This document shows positions 15,582-24,616 of a DNA stretch of 64,000 nt, piece after piece (position 1 is the first letter of the stretch; the number at the start of each line of letters is the position of its first letter). A program made the translations under genes and the position numbers. This DNA is from an uncultured Clostridium sp. (GTDB lineage: Bacteria; Bacillota; Clostridia; Clostridiales; Clostridiaceae). The notes beneath the pieces were generated by a model that had not been told where the DNA came from, did not search any database, and saw only the letters and a list, made by a program, of their open reading frames with translations. Location of the stretch: positions 1-64,000 of the forward strand of contig URGW01000008.1 of NCBI GenBank assembly GCA_900547475.1, written 5' to 3'.

Positions 15582-16916
15582 ATGAAAAAGAAGATTACTA
15601 TAGTTGAAAATGCTACAGTTATTACTATGAATGAAAATAGAGATATTATAGAAAATGGAGTAGTAGTATTTGAAGAAAACAAAATAATTTATGTTGGTGA
15701 TAATGAAGGAAAAGAAAATTTTATAGATAAAGATAATTATGAAGTTGATATTATAGAGGGTGAGGAAGGAATATTAATGCCTGGAATGATAAATTGTCAT
15801 ACTCATGCATCGATGGTTCCTTTTAGAAGTTTAGCGGATGATTATAAAGATAGATTAAAGAGGTATTTATTTCCTTTAGAGCAAAAGTTGGTAGATGAAA
15901 ATTTAACTTATGTTGGCGCTAAATATGCTATAGCAGAAATGTTATTAGGTGGTGTAACTACTTTTTGTGATATGTATTATTTTGAAGATGAAGTTGCTAA
16001 GGCTTCTAAAGAGCTTAATATGAGAGGTATATTATGTGAAACAATAGTTAATTTTTCAGCTCCTGATGCTAAGGAGCCCTTTGGTGGATTAGATTATTCA
16101 AGAAAGTTTATTGAAAAGTGGAAAAATGATAGTCTTATAATTCCAGGAATAGCACCACATGCACCTTATACTAATAGTGATGAATCATTAAAAGCAGCTT
16201 ATGAAATAAGTAAAAAATATAATGTTCCAATGACAATGCATGTTGCTGAAATGGATTATGAGTTTAAAGGGTGTATAGAAAAATATAATATGACACCTGT
16301 TCAATATTTAAATAAGCTAGGTATACTAGATTCTAACTTTATATCAGCTCATACAGTATTAGTAAATGATGATGATATAAAAATATTAAAAGATAAGGGT
16401 GTAGGGGTATCTCATAATATAGGAGCTAATGCAAAAGGTGCAAAGGGTGTTGCACCTATAATAAAGATGAAAGAAGAGGGAATCAATATAGGGCTTGGTA
16501 CTGATGGGCCTATGAGTGGGAATACTTTAGATATAATTGGGCAAATGGTTCAAGTAGGAAAGATTCATAAATTATTTAATAATGACAGAACAATATTACC
16601 ATCAATGGAGTTAGTTGAAATGGCAACTATAGGTGGAGCAAAAGTATTAGGATTAGATAAAGAAGTAGGATCAATTGAAGTTGGAAAGAAAGCAGATTTG
16701 GCTTTAATAGAAACTAAATCTGTGAATATGCAACCAATATATGATTATTATGCAGCTATAGTTTATTCTGCAAATGCTAGCAATATTTATACAGTAATTG
16801 TTGATGGAAAGATAGTTGTTAAAAATAAAAAATTAATAAGTGGTGACTTTACTGAAATTAGAAATAATCTATTGGGATTAAAAGATAAGATAAATAAAAT
16901 TGCAAATGAGTTATAA
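15582..16916 (+). CDS. amidohydrolase, MTA/SAH deaminase-like
   Basis: A 444-residue zinc amidohydrolase of the TRZ/ATZ and guanine-deaminase group, most like 5-methylthioadenosine/S-adenosylhomocysteine deaminase. Metal ligands are in NCHTHASM (about 66-73), a His in GIAPHAPYTNS, a His in MHVAEM and the late Asp in GLGTDGPMSGN. The start at 15582 follows GGTTGGAGGAT; an earlier ATG at 15540 falls in the hairpin and has no ribosome site. The substrate among MTA, SAH or another purine nucleoside cannot be fixed. Its place behind ade argues for purine salvage. Confidence 0.82.
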   Translation: MKKKITIVENATVITMNENRDIIENGVVVFEENKIIYVGDNEGKENFIDKDNYEVDIIEGEEGILMPGMINCHTHASMVPFRSLADDYKDRLKRYLFPLEQKLVDENLTYVGAKYAIAEMLLGGVTTFCDMYYFEDEVAKASKELNMRGILCETIVNFSAPDAKEPFGGLDYSRKFIEKWKNDSLIIPGIAPHAPYTNSDESLKAAYEISKKYNVPMTMHVAEMDYEFKGCIEKYNMTPVQYLNKLGILDSNFISAHTVLVNDDDIKILKDKGVGVSHNIGANAKGAKGVAPIIKMKEEGINIGLGTDGPMSGNTLDIIGQMVQVGKIHKLFNNDRTILPSMELVEMATIGGAKVLGLDKEVGSIEVGKKADLALIETKSVNMQPIYDYYAAIVYSANASNIYTVIVDGKIVVKNKKLISGDFTEIRNNLLGLKDKINKIANEL

Positions 16917-16951
16917 TTTTATAAAAAATATTTAATTAATAATTAATCTAT

Positions 16952-16992
16952 AAAATACCTATCAAGTAATATATTGTTTTGATAGGTATTTT
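16952..16992 (+). terminator. intrinsic terminator of the pot/ade operon
   Basis: A perfect 14-bp stem AAAATACCTATCAA (16952-16965) / TTGATAGGTATTTT (16979-16992), ending in T. Between here and 17176 there is a weaker inverted repeat (about 17028-17069) and a TATAAT at 17106-17111 that may be the -10 of the next operon. Confidence 0.88.
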
Positions 16993-17175
16993 AATATTTA
17001 TAAATATAATAAAAAAGAATAAGTATAAGGAGTTATTATAGATATAATTTAAAAAAATAATAATTCCTACTATATTTATCTACTTTAAAAATTTTAAAAA
17101 AGTATTATAATAAATATAGGTAATAATTATTATTAAATAAAAATAAGAATTAATAATATAGATAGAGGAATTTTT

Positions 17176-17991
17176 ATGGATGAAGTAAAAGTAATTGAAA
17201 TGATAAAGATAAATCCAATTGTTATAAAAAATATAAGTAATCCTACAGAGGAAATGAAAAAAATAGCTATAGAAAAAGATGGACTTTTATTAAGATATAT
17301 AAAAAATCCAACTATAGAAATGCAAGAGTTAGCTATGAAAAGTAATCCTAGAGCTATTGAGTTTATAGATAATCCTACAGAGGAAATGATGGTAGAGGCT
17401 ATAAAGAATGGATGGAGCAATTTAAATTATATTAAAAATCCTAGTAATGAAGTAATTAAATTAGCTATAGAACAAAGGGGATGGGCTATTAGATATGCTA
17501 AAAATCCTAATGAAGAATTACAATTATTAGCTGTGAGAAAAGATTATGATTCAATTAAATATATTAAAGAACCTTATGAAAGTGTACAGGAAGCAGCTGT
17601 AAATATAAGTTATGATGCATTAAGATATATTAACACACCATGCTATAAGGCAGAGCTTGCAGCTATTAAGAATAATGAAGCTGCTGTAAAGTTTATAAAT
17701 AATTTGGATAAAGATAAGCTACTAAGCTTTTTGAAGGTTAATATTTTAGTAATTAGATATGTTACTAAAAGTATGTTAAATGAAATATCTGAAGATGAAA
17801 TAAAAGGTGTATTAATAGAAGTATTATCAAAAGATGATGTAGAAGAAAAGTATGTGAGAGATTTCTTAAACTGTAGCATTATTGATAAAGAAAGTGATGT
17901 TATAGCTATTGATAAGATTATGTTTATTTATAAATATGGAAGCAAAAAGGCAAAAAGAATTGCTGTGGATGAAAAACTAAAGATGATGTAG
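17176..17991 (+). CDS. protein of nine 22-residue repeats
   Basis: A 271-residue protein, not recognised as a named family. Residues 1-198 divide into nine blocks of 22 residues without gaps. The consensus is roughly P-T-E-E-M-x-x-x-A-I-x-x-x-x-x-A-I-x-Y-I-x-N, starting at residues 1, 23, 45, 67, 89, 111, 133, 155 and 177, with the NP step most conserved. Each block looks like one or two short helices, so a small alpha solenoid for binding another protein is likely. The C-terminal 70 residues are unrelated. A GAGGAA site precedes the ATG. It is 12 bp from the MoxR gene, and it probably provides substrate or partner recognition for that ATPase (inference). Confidence 0.8.
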   Translation: MDEVKVIEMIKINPIVIKNISNPTEEMKKIAIEKDGLLLRYIKNPTIEMQELAMKSNPRAIEFIDNPTEEMMVEAIKNGWSNLNYIKNPSNEVIKLAIEQRGWAIRYAKNPNEELQLLAVRKDYDSIKYIKEPYESVQEAAVNISYDALRYINTPCYKAELAAIKNNEAAVKFINNLDKDKLLSFLKVNILVIRYVTKSMLNEISEDEIKGVLIEVLSKDDVEEKYVRDFLNCSIIDKESDVIAIDKIMFIYKYGSKKAKRIAVDEKLKMM

Positions 17992-18003
17992 GGGGAAGAT
18001 AAA

Positions 18004-19134
18004 ATGAACTTTATAGATACATTAAGAAGTGTGGAATTAGTATTAGCAACTGAAGAGGTGCCTTTAATAGTTGGTGAAAGTGGGATAGGAAAAACAGCTT
18101 TAGCCAATAAATTAGCAAAGGATAATAATTGGAGTTTAATAGTTATTGATGGAAATCTTCTTAAGGAAGGTGAAATAGGTGGATTACCTACAGTGGAATC
18201 ATATATGTCTATGGATTCTACTGGGAATAAAATTGAAAAGAAGACAACAATATATGCTGTACATACAAAGCTTAGAGAAATTGATGAAGAAATAGCTAAA
18301 GGTAAAAAAGTACTTTTATTTATAGATGAAATAAATCGTTGTGAGCACACAGTACAACAAGAACTTATGAATTTAATATTAAATAGAGAAATCAATGGAT
18401 ATAAATTACATGATGATGTAAATATATTAGCAGCAATGAACCCGTCTGGAAAATATGGTTCAGATTTTGATTATCAAGTAGTTGATATGGATGCAGCTCA
18501 AGAAAATAGATTTGTATGGCTTAATATGGAAAGTGATCATAAAGCTTGGTTAAAATGGGCTATGGAAGCTGGAATTGAACAAAAGGTAATAGAGTTTATT
18601 GGAGTTTTTCCAGAATACTTACATAAGATAAATGAAGATGATGTAAGAGCTACACCAAGAAGTTATGAAAGAGTATCTAAGGCTTTTAAAGTTTATAAAG
18701 ATAAGAAAGATTCTATACCTAGATCAGTATTTTTAAATGTTATAAAAGGTAATGTTGGAAAGGTTATAGCAGAAGAATTTATAAATTTTGTTGAATCAGA
18801 ACATAGCCCTTTAATATCTTTTGATGAAGTTTTTGAAGGTGATACTTTAAGTGAAGAAGTTATAAATAAAGTTAAAAGTGAAAGTCATACTAGACTTTAT
18901 TTAAGCGCAATGAATATTTTAAAGAGCTTAGAAGAAAACATAAAAAATAGTAATGATGAAAATGTTTTTTATATTAATAGATTTATTGAGTTTTTAAAGG
19001 AATATCCTGTAGATTTAATGGTAGGAATTATGAAGGATATAAAAAGTAGTTATCCTGAAAGTTATAAAAGAGCTTTAGAAAATGAAGAGTTTGTAGAAAG
19101 TTATTTCGAGGCTTATAGTGCAATAAGGGGATAG
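18004..19134 (+). CDS. MoxR-type AAA+ ATPase
   Basis: A 376-residue AAA+ ATPase of the MoxR/RavA group, which remodels proteins together with a VWA partner. Walker A is GESGIGKT (24-31), Walker B is VLLFIDEINR (103-112), sensor 1 is in AAMNPSG (Asn146) and an arginine-finger candidate is Arg169 in QENRF. The C-terminal 180 residues are helical. It begins 12 bp after the repeat-protein gene with a GGGGGA site and ends 3 bp before the VWA gene, so the three are one operon. Confidence 0.9.
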   Translation: MNFIDTLRSVELVLATEEVPLIVGESGIGKTALANKLAKDNNWSLIVIDGNLLKEGEIGGLPTVESYMSMDSTGNKIEKKTTIYAVHTKLREIDEEIAKGKKVLLFIDEINRCEHTVQQELMNLILNREINGYKLHDDVNILAAMNPSGKYGSDFDYQVVDMDAAQENRFVWLNMESDHKAWLKWAMEAGIEQKVIEFIGVFPEYLHKINEDDVRATPRSYERVSKAFKVYKDKKDSIPRSVFLNVIKGNVGKVIAEEFINFVESEHSPLISFDEVFEGDTLSEEVINKVKSESHTRLYLSAMNILKSLEENIKNSNDENVFYINRFIEFLKEYPVDLMVGIMKDIKSSYPESYKRALENEEFVESYFEAYSAIRG

Positions 19135-19137
19135 CAT

Positions 19138-20544
19138 ATGGAAAGTTATTTTGAAAAGATAAAAAAGGAGCTTTATATTAAGGCTGATAAAATAGTAAAT
19201 AGTTCAGCTATGTTTAAGGCTTTACGTGCTGGTGAAAAGTTTGATGTAGATATTCCTAAAGATTTTGAGGAAGAATTTTTTAAACTTATAGATAAAGTAA
19301 ACTTAAGTCTTATGGAAGAGAAGGATAATTTCTATGGTTATTTCTTATTTCAAATGGGAAGAGAAATACGCTTTGATATAAGTACTCCTACTGGTATAAA
19401 TTTTAAAGGTGCTAAATATGTTATATATTTTAATCCAATAATATTCTTACAGCTTAATATAAAACAAATGGAAAGCACTATTAAGCATGAAATTCATCAT
19501 GTATTATCTATGCACTTAATAAGGGCTAAAGAGTTAAAAGGTAAGTTTAGTACACTTGCAATTAATTTAGCTATGGATATAGTAGTAAATCAATATCTTA
19601 ATAATTTGCCACCATATGCAATTACTTTAAAAGGAGTAAATTTAAAGTACGAGTTAAATCTTGAGCCTTATAATACATTTGAATATTATGCAGAAAATAT
19701 TCAAAATGTATTAAATGTACTTGAAGAAAATGATGAAGGTGAAGAAGATGATAGCTGGGGAGAAGATACTGATAGTGGATTTGACCCAGAAAAAACTCAT
19801 GATTTATGGGATGAGTATGATGATATAGATGAAAAAATGCTTAAGGATTTTACTGAAAAGTTCATAAGCAATGCTGAAAAAGGTACAATTCCTCTTCATG
19901 TAGAAGGAATGATATCTGCTTTAAGAAAAAGTAAAGGAGAACTTCCTTGGAATTTATATCTTAAGAGATTAATGGGTACTGTAGAAAGTAATAAGAAAAA
20001 AACTATAACGAGAAGAAGTAGAAGGCAGCCTAATAGATTAGATTTACGAGGTGAACTTAGAAATCACAAGGCAGAAATAGCAGTTGCTATTGATATAAGT
20101 GGAAGTATTAGTGATGAAGAGTTTAAACAAGCTATTAAGGAAGTTTTATCTATAGTAAAAAATTATAATCATGAGATAACTATAATAGAATGTGATAAAG
20201 AGGTTAAACGTGCATATAAAGCAAAAACTATAAATGATGTAAAAGAAAGATGTTCTTCAGGTGGAGGAACTAGATTTACACCTGTTTTTGAATATGCAAA
20301 CAGTAAAAATATTAATTTGCTAGTTTATTTTACTGATGGTAAAGGTGAAGATAAATTACAAGTTAAACCTAGAGGATATAAAGTTTTATGGGTTATTTCA
20401 GGAAGAGGAGATAAGCTTTCATTAAAGGAGCCTTATGGTGTAGTTAAAAAGCTTAGCAAAGTTGAAGTAAAAGATACTATAGTGGATATGAAAGATGTTA
20501 GAAATGACGGATATTCAATGAATAATCAGGAACCAATTTTTTAA
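19138..20544 (+). CDS. metallopeptidase-like/VWA protein (DUF2201 type)
   Basis: A 468-residue protein with two parts. Residues about 10-160 are a metallopeptidase-like domain with the zinc motif HEIHH (117-121) and a further His126. Residues about 195-235 are acidic and probably disordered. Residues about 312-455 are a VWA domain with a complete MIDAS: DISGS (319-323), GGGT (375-378) and TD (399-400). This architecture matches the DUF2201 family that partners MoxR ATPases. It has no signal peptide, so it acts in the cytoplasm. Whether the HExxH site is catalytic is unknown. Confidence 0.85.
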   Translation: MESYFEKIKKELYIKADKIVNSSAMFKALRAGEKFDVDIPKDFEEEFFKLIDKVNLSLMEEKDNFYGYFLFQMGREIRFDISTPTGINFKGAKYVIYFNPIIFLQLNIKQMESTIKHEIHHVLSMHLIRAKELKGKFSTLAINLAMDIVVNQYLNNLPPYAITLKGVNLKYELNLEPYNTFEYYAENIQNVLNVLEENDEGEEDDSWGEDTDSGFDPEKTHDLWDEYDDIDEKMLKDFTEKFISNAEKGTIPLHVEGMISALRKSKGELPWNLYLKRLMGTVESNKKKTITRRSRRQPNRLDLRGELRNHKAEIAVAIDISGSISDEEFKQAIKEVLSIVKNYNHEITIIECDKEVKRAYKAKTINDVKERCSSGGGTRFTPVFEYANSKNINLLVYFTDGKGEDKLQVKPRGYKVLWVISGRGDKLSLKEPYGVVKKLSKVEVKDTIVDMKDVRNDGYSMNNQEPIF

Positions 20545-20589
20545 GGGGTTATTCTAACTTTAAATTAAATATAGAAATAAAATATTTTG

Positions 20590-20632
20590 AGATATATTTA
20601 TAGTTTATTTTAAATTATAGATATATCTTTTT
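20590..20632 (+). terminator. terminator after the MoxR/VWA operon
   Basis: AGATATAT (20590-20597) and ATATATCT (20621-20628) pair, with an inner TATA/TATA extension, followed by TTTTT. It is AT-only, so moderate strength. Confidence 0.6.
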
Positions 20633-20680
20633 AATTAATGTAGGATCTAAAACTCAAAAAATGGATATAATAAAAATAAG

Positions 20681-20709
20681 TTGATAAAAGTGTTAATAAA
20701 ATATAAAAT
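20681..20709 (+). promoter_or_regulatory. sigma-A promoter for the AAA/DUF4143 gene
   Basis: TTGATA (20681-20686), 17-bp spacer, TAAAAT (20704-20709), 34 bp upstream of the start codon. Confidence 0.55.
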
Positions 20710-20742
20710 TATATTATAAAAAGTGTATAGAGGTAACATTAA

Positions 20743-22035
20743 ATGAAACGAAAAGTACTAAAGTGGTTAATAGAATGGAAAAATAGCACTAATAGAAAGC
20801 CTTTAATATTACAAGGGGCTAGACAGGTTGGAAAGACTTATTCTGCATTGACTTTTGGAAAGGAGTATTATGATTCAGTAGTATATTTTAACTTTGAAAA
20901 TAATAAAGAGTTAGCTAAAATATTTGATAGAGATTTAGAGCCTGAAAGAATAATTAGAGAACTATCAATTAATTCTGGTAAAAGTATTTTAAAAGAAAAA
21001 ACATTAATATTTTTTGATGAAATTCAAGCTTGCGAAAGGGCATTAACATCATTAAAATATTTTAACGAAAATGCCAATGAATATCATATAATTGCGGCAG
21101 GGAGTTTACTTGGAGTTGCTGTAAATAGAGAGCAATATTCATTTCCAGTAGGAAAGGTTCAATTGAAAACTTTATATCCACTTGATTTTGAAGAATTTTT
21201 AATGGCAATAAATGAAAAAGAGTTAATAGAATTAATTAAAGAGTCATTTGAAAATGACAGGGAAATGTCATTACACAATAAAGCTATGGATTTATATAGA
21301 ACTTATTTAGTTGTTGGAGGAATGCCAGCTGTAGTGAAGGAATATATAGAAAAAAGAGATTTTGATTTTGTTTATGCAACACAAAAAGGTATTAATGATT
21401 CTTATATTGCAGATATGGCAAAATATGCAACACCCCATGAAACTACTAGAATAATGGCTACATTTAATAGTATTCCAGCACAATTAGCTAAGGAAAATAG
21501 AAAGTTTCAATATAAAGTTATAAAGTCTGGGGCAAGAGCACATGAATATGAAACACTGGTAGAGTGGTTAAAATCATCAGGAGTTATACTTAAGTGCACA
21601 AAATGTAATGAAGGAAAATTACCTTTAAGTGCATATAGTGATTTTAATTCTTTTAAAGTTTACATGACGGATACAGGTTTGCTTTGTTCAAAATTTGGTA
21701 TACCTGCTAATGCAGTTTTATCAGAAGGAAGGGTATTTAATGATTTTAAAGGAGCATTAACGGAAAACTATGTTTGTTTCGCTTTAAATGTTAATGGGCA
21801 TGAACCTTATTACTGGGAATCTAAAGGAAATGCAGAAGTTGATTTCTTAATTCAAGATAAGGATGGAAATATATTACCGGTAGAAGTGAAAGCTGCTGAT
21901 AATGTTAGAGCTAAAAGTTTACAACAGTATATAAAGAAATACAATCCTATATATTCAATAAGAGTGTCTTCTAAGAATTTTGGATTTGAAAATGGAATTA
22001 AATCAGTTCCTCTTTATGCAGCTTTTTTAATATAA
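20743..22035 (+). CDS. AAA_14/DUF4143 ATPase
   Basis: A 430-residue P-loop protein of the common AAA_14 plus DUF4143 family, found widely in bacteria and archaea with no settled role. Walker A is GARQVGKT (26-33), Walker B is TLIFFDEIQ (about 87-95) and sensor 1 is in IIAAGS. The C-terminal part has VDFLIQDKDGNILPVEVKA, a restriction-endonuclease-like core with the D...E-x-K pattern. An AGAGGTAA site precedes the ATG. It is 16 bp from the TPR gene, so they are likely co-transcribed. Such ATPases often vary between strains. Confidence 0.88.
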   Translation: MKRKVLKWLIEWKNSTNRKPLILQGARQVGKTYSALTFGKEYYDSVVYFNFENNKELAKIFDRDLEPERIIRELSINSGKSILKEKTLIFFDEIQACERALTSLKYFNENANEYHIIAAGSLLGVAVNREQYSFPVGKVQLKTLYPLDFEEFLMAINEKELIELIKESFENDREMSLHNKAMDLYRTYLVVGGMPAVVKEYIEKRDFDFVYATQKGINDSYIADMAKYATPHETTRIMATFNSIPAQLAKENRKFQYKVIKSGARAHEYETLVEWLKSSGVILKCTKCNEGKLPLSAYSDFNSFKVYMTDTGLLCSKFGIPANAVLSEGRVFNDFKGALTENYVCFALNVNGHEPYYWESKGNAEVDFLIQDKDGNILPVEVKAADNVRAKSLQQYIKKYNPIYSIRVSSKNFGFENGIKSVPLYAAFLI

Positions 22036-22051
22036 ATAAGGAGGACTAGAT

Positions 22052-22966
22052 TTGGAAAAGACATACATGTTTGATAACTATATATCCATAGGGCGTAATT
22101 TTATGACTGAAAAAAATTATTTAAAAGCTCTAAAGTTTTTTAAGAAGGCATACAATTGTCCAGAAGGAAAAGATGACATAGATTTAATATTAGATTTAGC
22201 ATTTCTTTATGATAAAATAGCACATTTTGATTTAGCAGAAAAAATGTATAGAAGAGTATTAGAATTAGATGAAACTAATGCTATAGCTTATTATGGATTA
22301 GGTATAATTTATGATGATGATGAATTATACGAAGAAGCTATTGAGTATTATAAGAAAGCTATAAAGTATGATGAAAAATATGAAAAGGCATATTTCTTTT
22401 TAGCTAATGCTTATGATGAATTAGGAAATAAAGAAGATGCAATAAAAAATTATAAGAAAGTATTAAAGCTAAATTCAAAAGATTTATGGGCAAATGCTAA
22501 CTTAGGGTGTATTTATGATGAATTAGGAGATACTAAATTAGCTTTAGAATATATGGAAAAAGCACTTGAAATAGATAAAAATCATTTTAGAATATTATTT
22601 AATATGGGAGTATTTAATAAGAAGTTAGGTAACTTAGAGTTAGCAGAAGAGTACTATAAAAAATCAATAGAAGAAAATCCGTATTATCCATATAGTTATT
22701 TAAATTATGCAGTAATGTATAGAGAAAAAGAAGAGTATGATAAAGCTATTGAAATAATAAATGAAGGTATATCAGATAATGATGATGAAGGATTTTTATA
22801 TTACAATAGAGCTTGCTTTTATGTAGGTATAAATAAGTTAGAATTAGCATTGGAAGATGTTCTTAAATCAATAGAGTTAAATGATTTCTTTGAAGAGTAT
22901 ATGAAGGAAGATGAAGAACTTGATGCTATTAGAAAGTTAGAAAAATATAAAGAGAGATTTGAATAA
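22052..22966 (+). CDS. tetratricopeptide repeat protein
   Basis: A 304-residue cytoplasmic protein made almost entirely of TPR units (about seven to eight copies of 34 residues). Clear copies read AYYGLGIIYDDDELYEEAIE, AYFFLANAYDELGNKEDAIK and so on, between residues 45 and 285. It starts with TTG at 22052, fixed by the AAGGAGGA site at 22038-22045. TPR proteins bind partner proteins; the partner is unknown. It ends at a strong GC-rich terminator. Confidence 0.85.
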   Translation: MEKTYMFDNYISIGRNFMTEKNYLKALKFFKKAYNCPEGKDDIDLILDLAFLYDKIAHFDLAEKMYRRVLELDETNAIAYYGLGIIYDDDELYEEAIEYYKKAIKYDEKYEKAYFFLANAYDELGNKEDAIKNYKKVLKLNSKDLWANANLGCIYDELGDTKLALEYMEKALEIDKNHFRILFNMGVFNKKLGNLELAEEYYKKSIEENPYYPYSYLNYAVMYREKEEYDKAIEIINEGISDNDDEGFLYYNRACFYVGINKLELALEDVLKSIELNDFFEEYMKEDEELDAIRKLEKYKERFE

Positions 22967-22997
22967 TAAATCTATCTATATGAGTTATGTTGTAAGA

Positions 22998-23023
22998 GTC
23001 GGCAGATATCTGCCGACCTTTTT
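22998..23023 (+). terminator. GC-rich terminator after the TPR gene
   Basis: A perfectly self-complementary 20-base unit, arms GTCGGCAGAT / ATCTGCCGAC (22998-23017), followed by CTTTTT. The minus-strand side lacks a T-run, so it mainly serves the plus strand. Confidence 0.9.
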
Positions 23024-23032
23024 CTCAATAAT

Positions 23033-24448
23033 TTAATTATTCTTCAATGCAGAGATGTATATGTGATGATTTATGTTTCCATCAATATTTGCCGTAAAAT
23101 CATAAACAGGTTGATAAAAACCTTTGCTATCTAACTGATAAATTAAACTAGCACCTGTAATATTTATATTAGAAATTTTATCTACCATACCAATTAATCT
23201 AAAGTTGCCTTTCAAAATCTCATCATATGCCTCCTTTAAAGATAAAATATCATATTCTTTATATGGTTTATAAGAAATAATATTATTGGTAAAATTAGAA
23301 ACTATACCATTTTTACTGATTGTACATATTAATTCTCCATTAAGATACATGTCTTTTGATTTAACCATATTTAGTGAAATTGAATAATTTCCATCTCCAT
23401 TATCTTTAAAATCTGCATCTATAGGCAATTCAATATCAAATTTACTTAATAGAGCTTGTATTTCTGTATATGATAGGTTTTCTGCACCTTTGACTTCAAG
23501 TTGGCTAAAGTCAGTAAACCAAGTTGTAAGACCTTTATAATCTACCCATAAGGAATAATCGCCTTTTTCAGATTTAAATACTATAGTATCATCATATTCA
23601 TCATTTTGAGATTCATCTATATTTGTATCAAAATTAGAAAATATTTTATTAGCTAAATTTATAGCGTCTTCTTTATCTCCAACATATGCTTCATAAACAT
23701 ATGCTTTTTTTAATTCATTATCAAGATTTAACTTAGTATTTATATCTATTTTTGACATGTTTATATTGTAGCTATTGGTAATAGGTAAATTACCTAATTC
23801 TTGTTTATCATATTTTATAAATGTCATACTAATAAAAATAATACTTACTATTAATGGGATTTGATAAGAAGTTGTAATTAAGGCCTTATATTTTTGATTT
23901 ACTTTTTTTCTTTTAAATAATGATATAAAGAGCATTACTATACCATAGCCTATGGCACAACCTAAACTATTATTTATAATATCGTCAAGTTCAAATATCC
24001 CTCGTTTACTTACAAGCTGCAATATTTCTATAAATAATGTTATACCAAAACCAACTAAATAAGTTATATAGCAACGTTCACATTTTTTAAAAATTAATGG
24101 TATCATAAAACCAATTGGAACAAACATTAATATGTTAAGAATTATATTCCTCCATTCTCCTAGAGAAAAATTATTATAAACATCTTTATATGAACTAAAT
24201 AAGTGTAGATTTATACTTTCATATCCAGAAACTCTATCTCCAATTGTTGCCCCAAGCACTACAATCATATAAATTAAAAATATACTCCATAGTCCTACTT
24301 TACTTGCCTTTAATTTTTTAGTACCTTTCATTAATTTTCTATAAACTAAAAAATAACCTATTAGAAATAAAGTAACAATAACTATTGAAGCTATAATTCC
24401 TAATAGCATGTACTGTCTTGCAAGTTGTATTACTGCTGAAATCCTCAC
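23033..24448 (-). CDS. VanZ-like membrane protein with extracytoplasmic domain
   Basis: A 471-residue membrane protein. The N-terminal 190 residues contain about five transmembrane helices with the VanZ signatures NILMFVPIGFMIPL and EILQLVSKRGIFELDDIINN. The C-terminal 270 residues follow one more helix and form an extracytoplasmic domain resembling the repeated alpha/beta domains of YcdB-like proteins (tentative). Start is GTG at 24448 behind AAGGGGGA. VanZ proteins are linked to low-level teicoplanin resistance and to cell-surface homeostasis. It is divergent from the lipoprotein/two-component operon, so a shared regulator is possible. Confidence 0.82.
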   Translation of the reverse strand: MRISAVIQLARQYMLLGIIASIVIVTLFLIGYFLVYRKLMKGTKKLKASKVGLWSIFLIYMIVVLGATIGDRVSGYESINLHLFSSYKDVYNNFSLGEWRNIILNILMFVPIGFMIPLIFKKCERCYITYLVGFGITLFIEILQLVSKRGIFELDDIINNSLGCAIGYGIVMLFISLFKRKKVNQKYKALITTSYQIPLIVSIIFISMTFIKYDKQELGNLPITNSYNINMSKIDINTKLNLDNELKKAYVYEAYVGDKEDAINLANKIFSNFDTNIDESQNDEYDDTIVFKSEKGDYSLWVDYKGLTTWFTDFSQLEVKGAENLSYTEIQALLSKFDIELPIDADFKDNGDGNYSISLNMVKSKDMYLNGELICTISKNGIVSNFTNNIISYKPYKEYDILSLKEAYDEILKGNFRLIGMVDKISNINITGASLIYQLDSKGFYQPVYDFTANIDGNINHHIYISALKNN

Positions 24449-24616
24449 TATTTAAAATCCCCCTTATATATTTTATTTACATTATTATACAATTTATCTA
24501 AATAAAAAACAATGTAATATGTAAATTTATAATATAATAACTTTTATTATTTCTTAATAATTTTGTAATAACTACCTTCTATAATAAGATTAAGTTAAGA
24601 GATTGGGGGAGTTATA

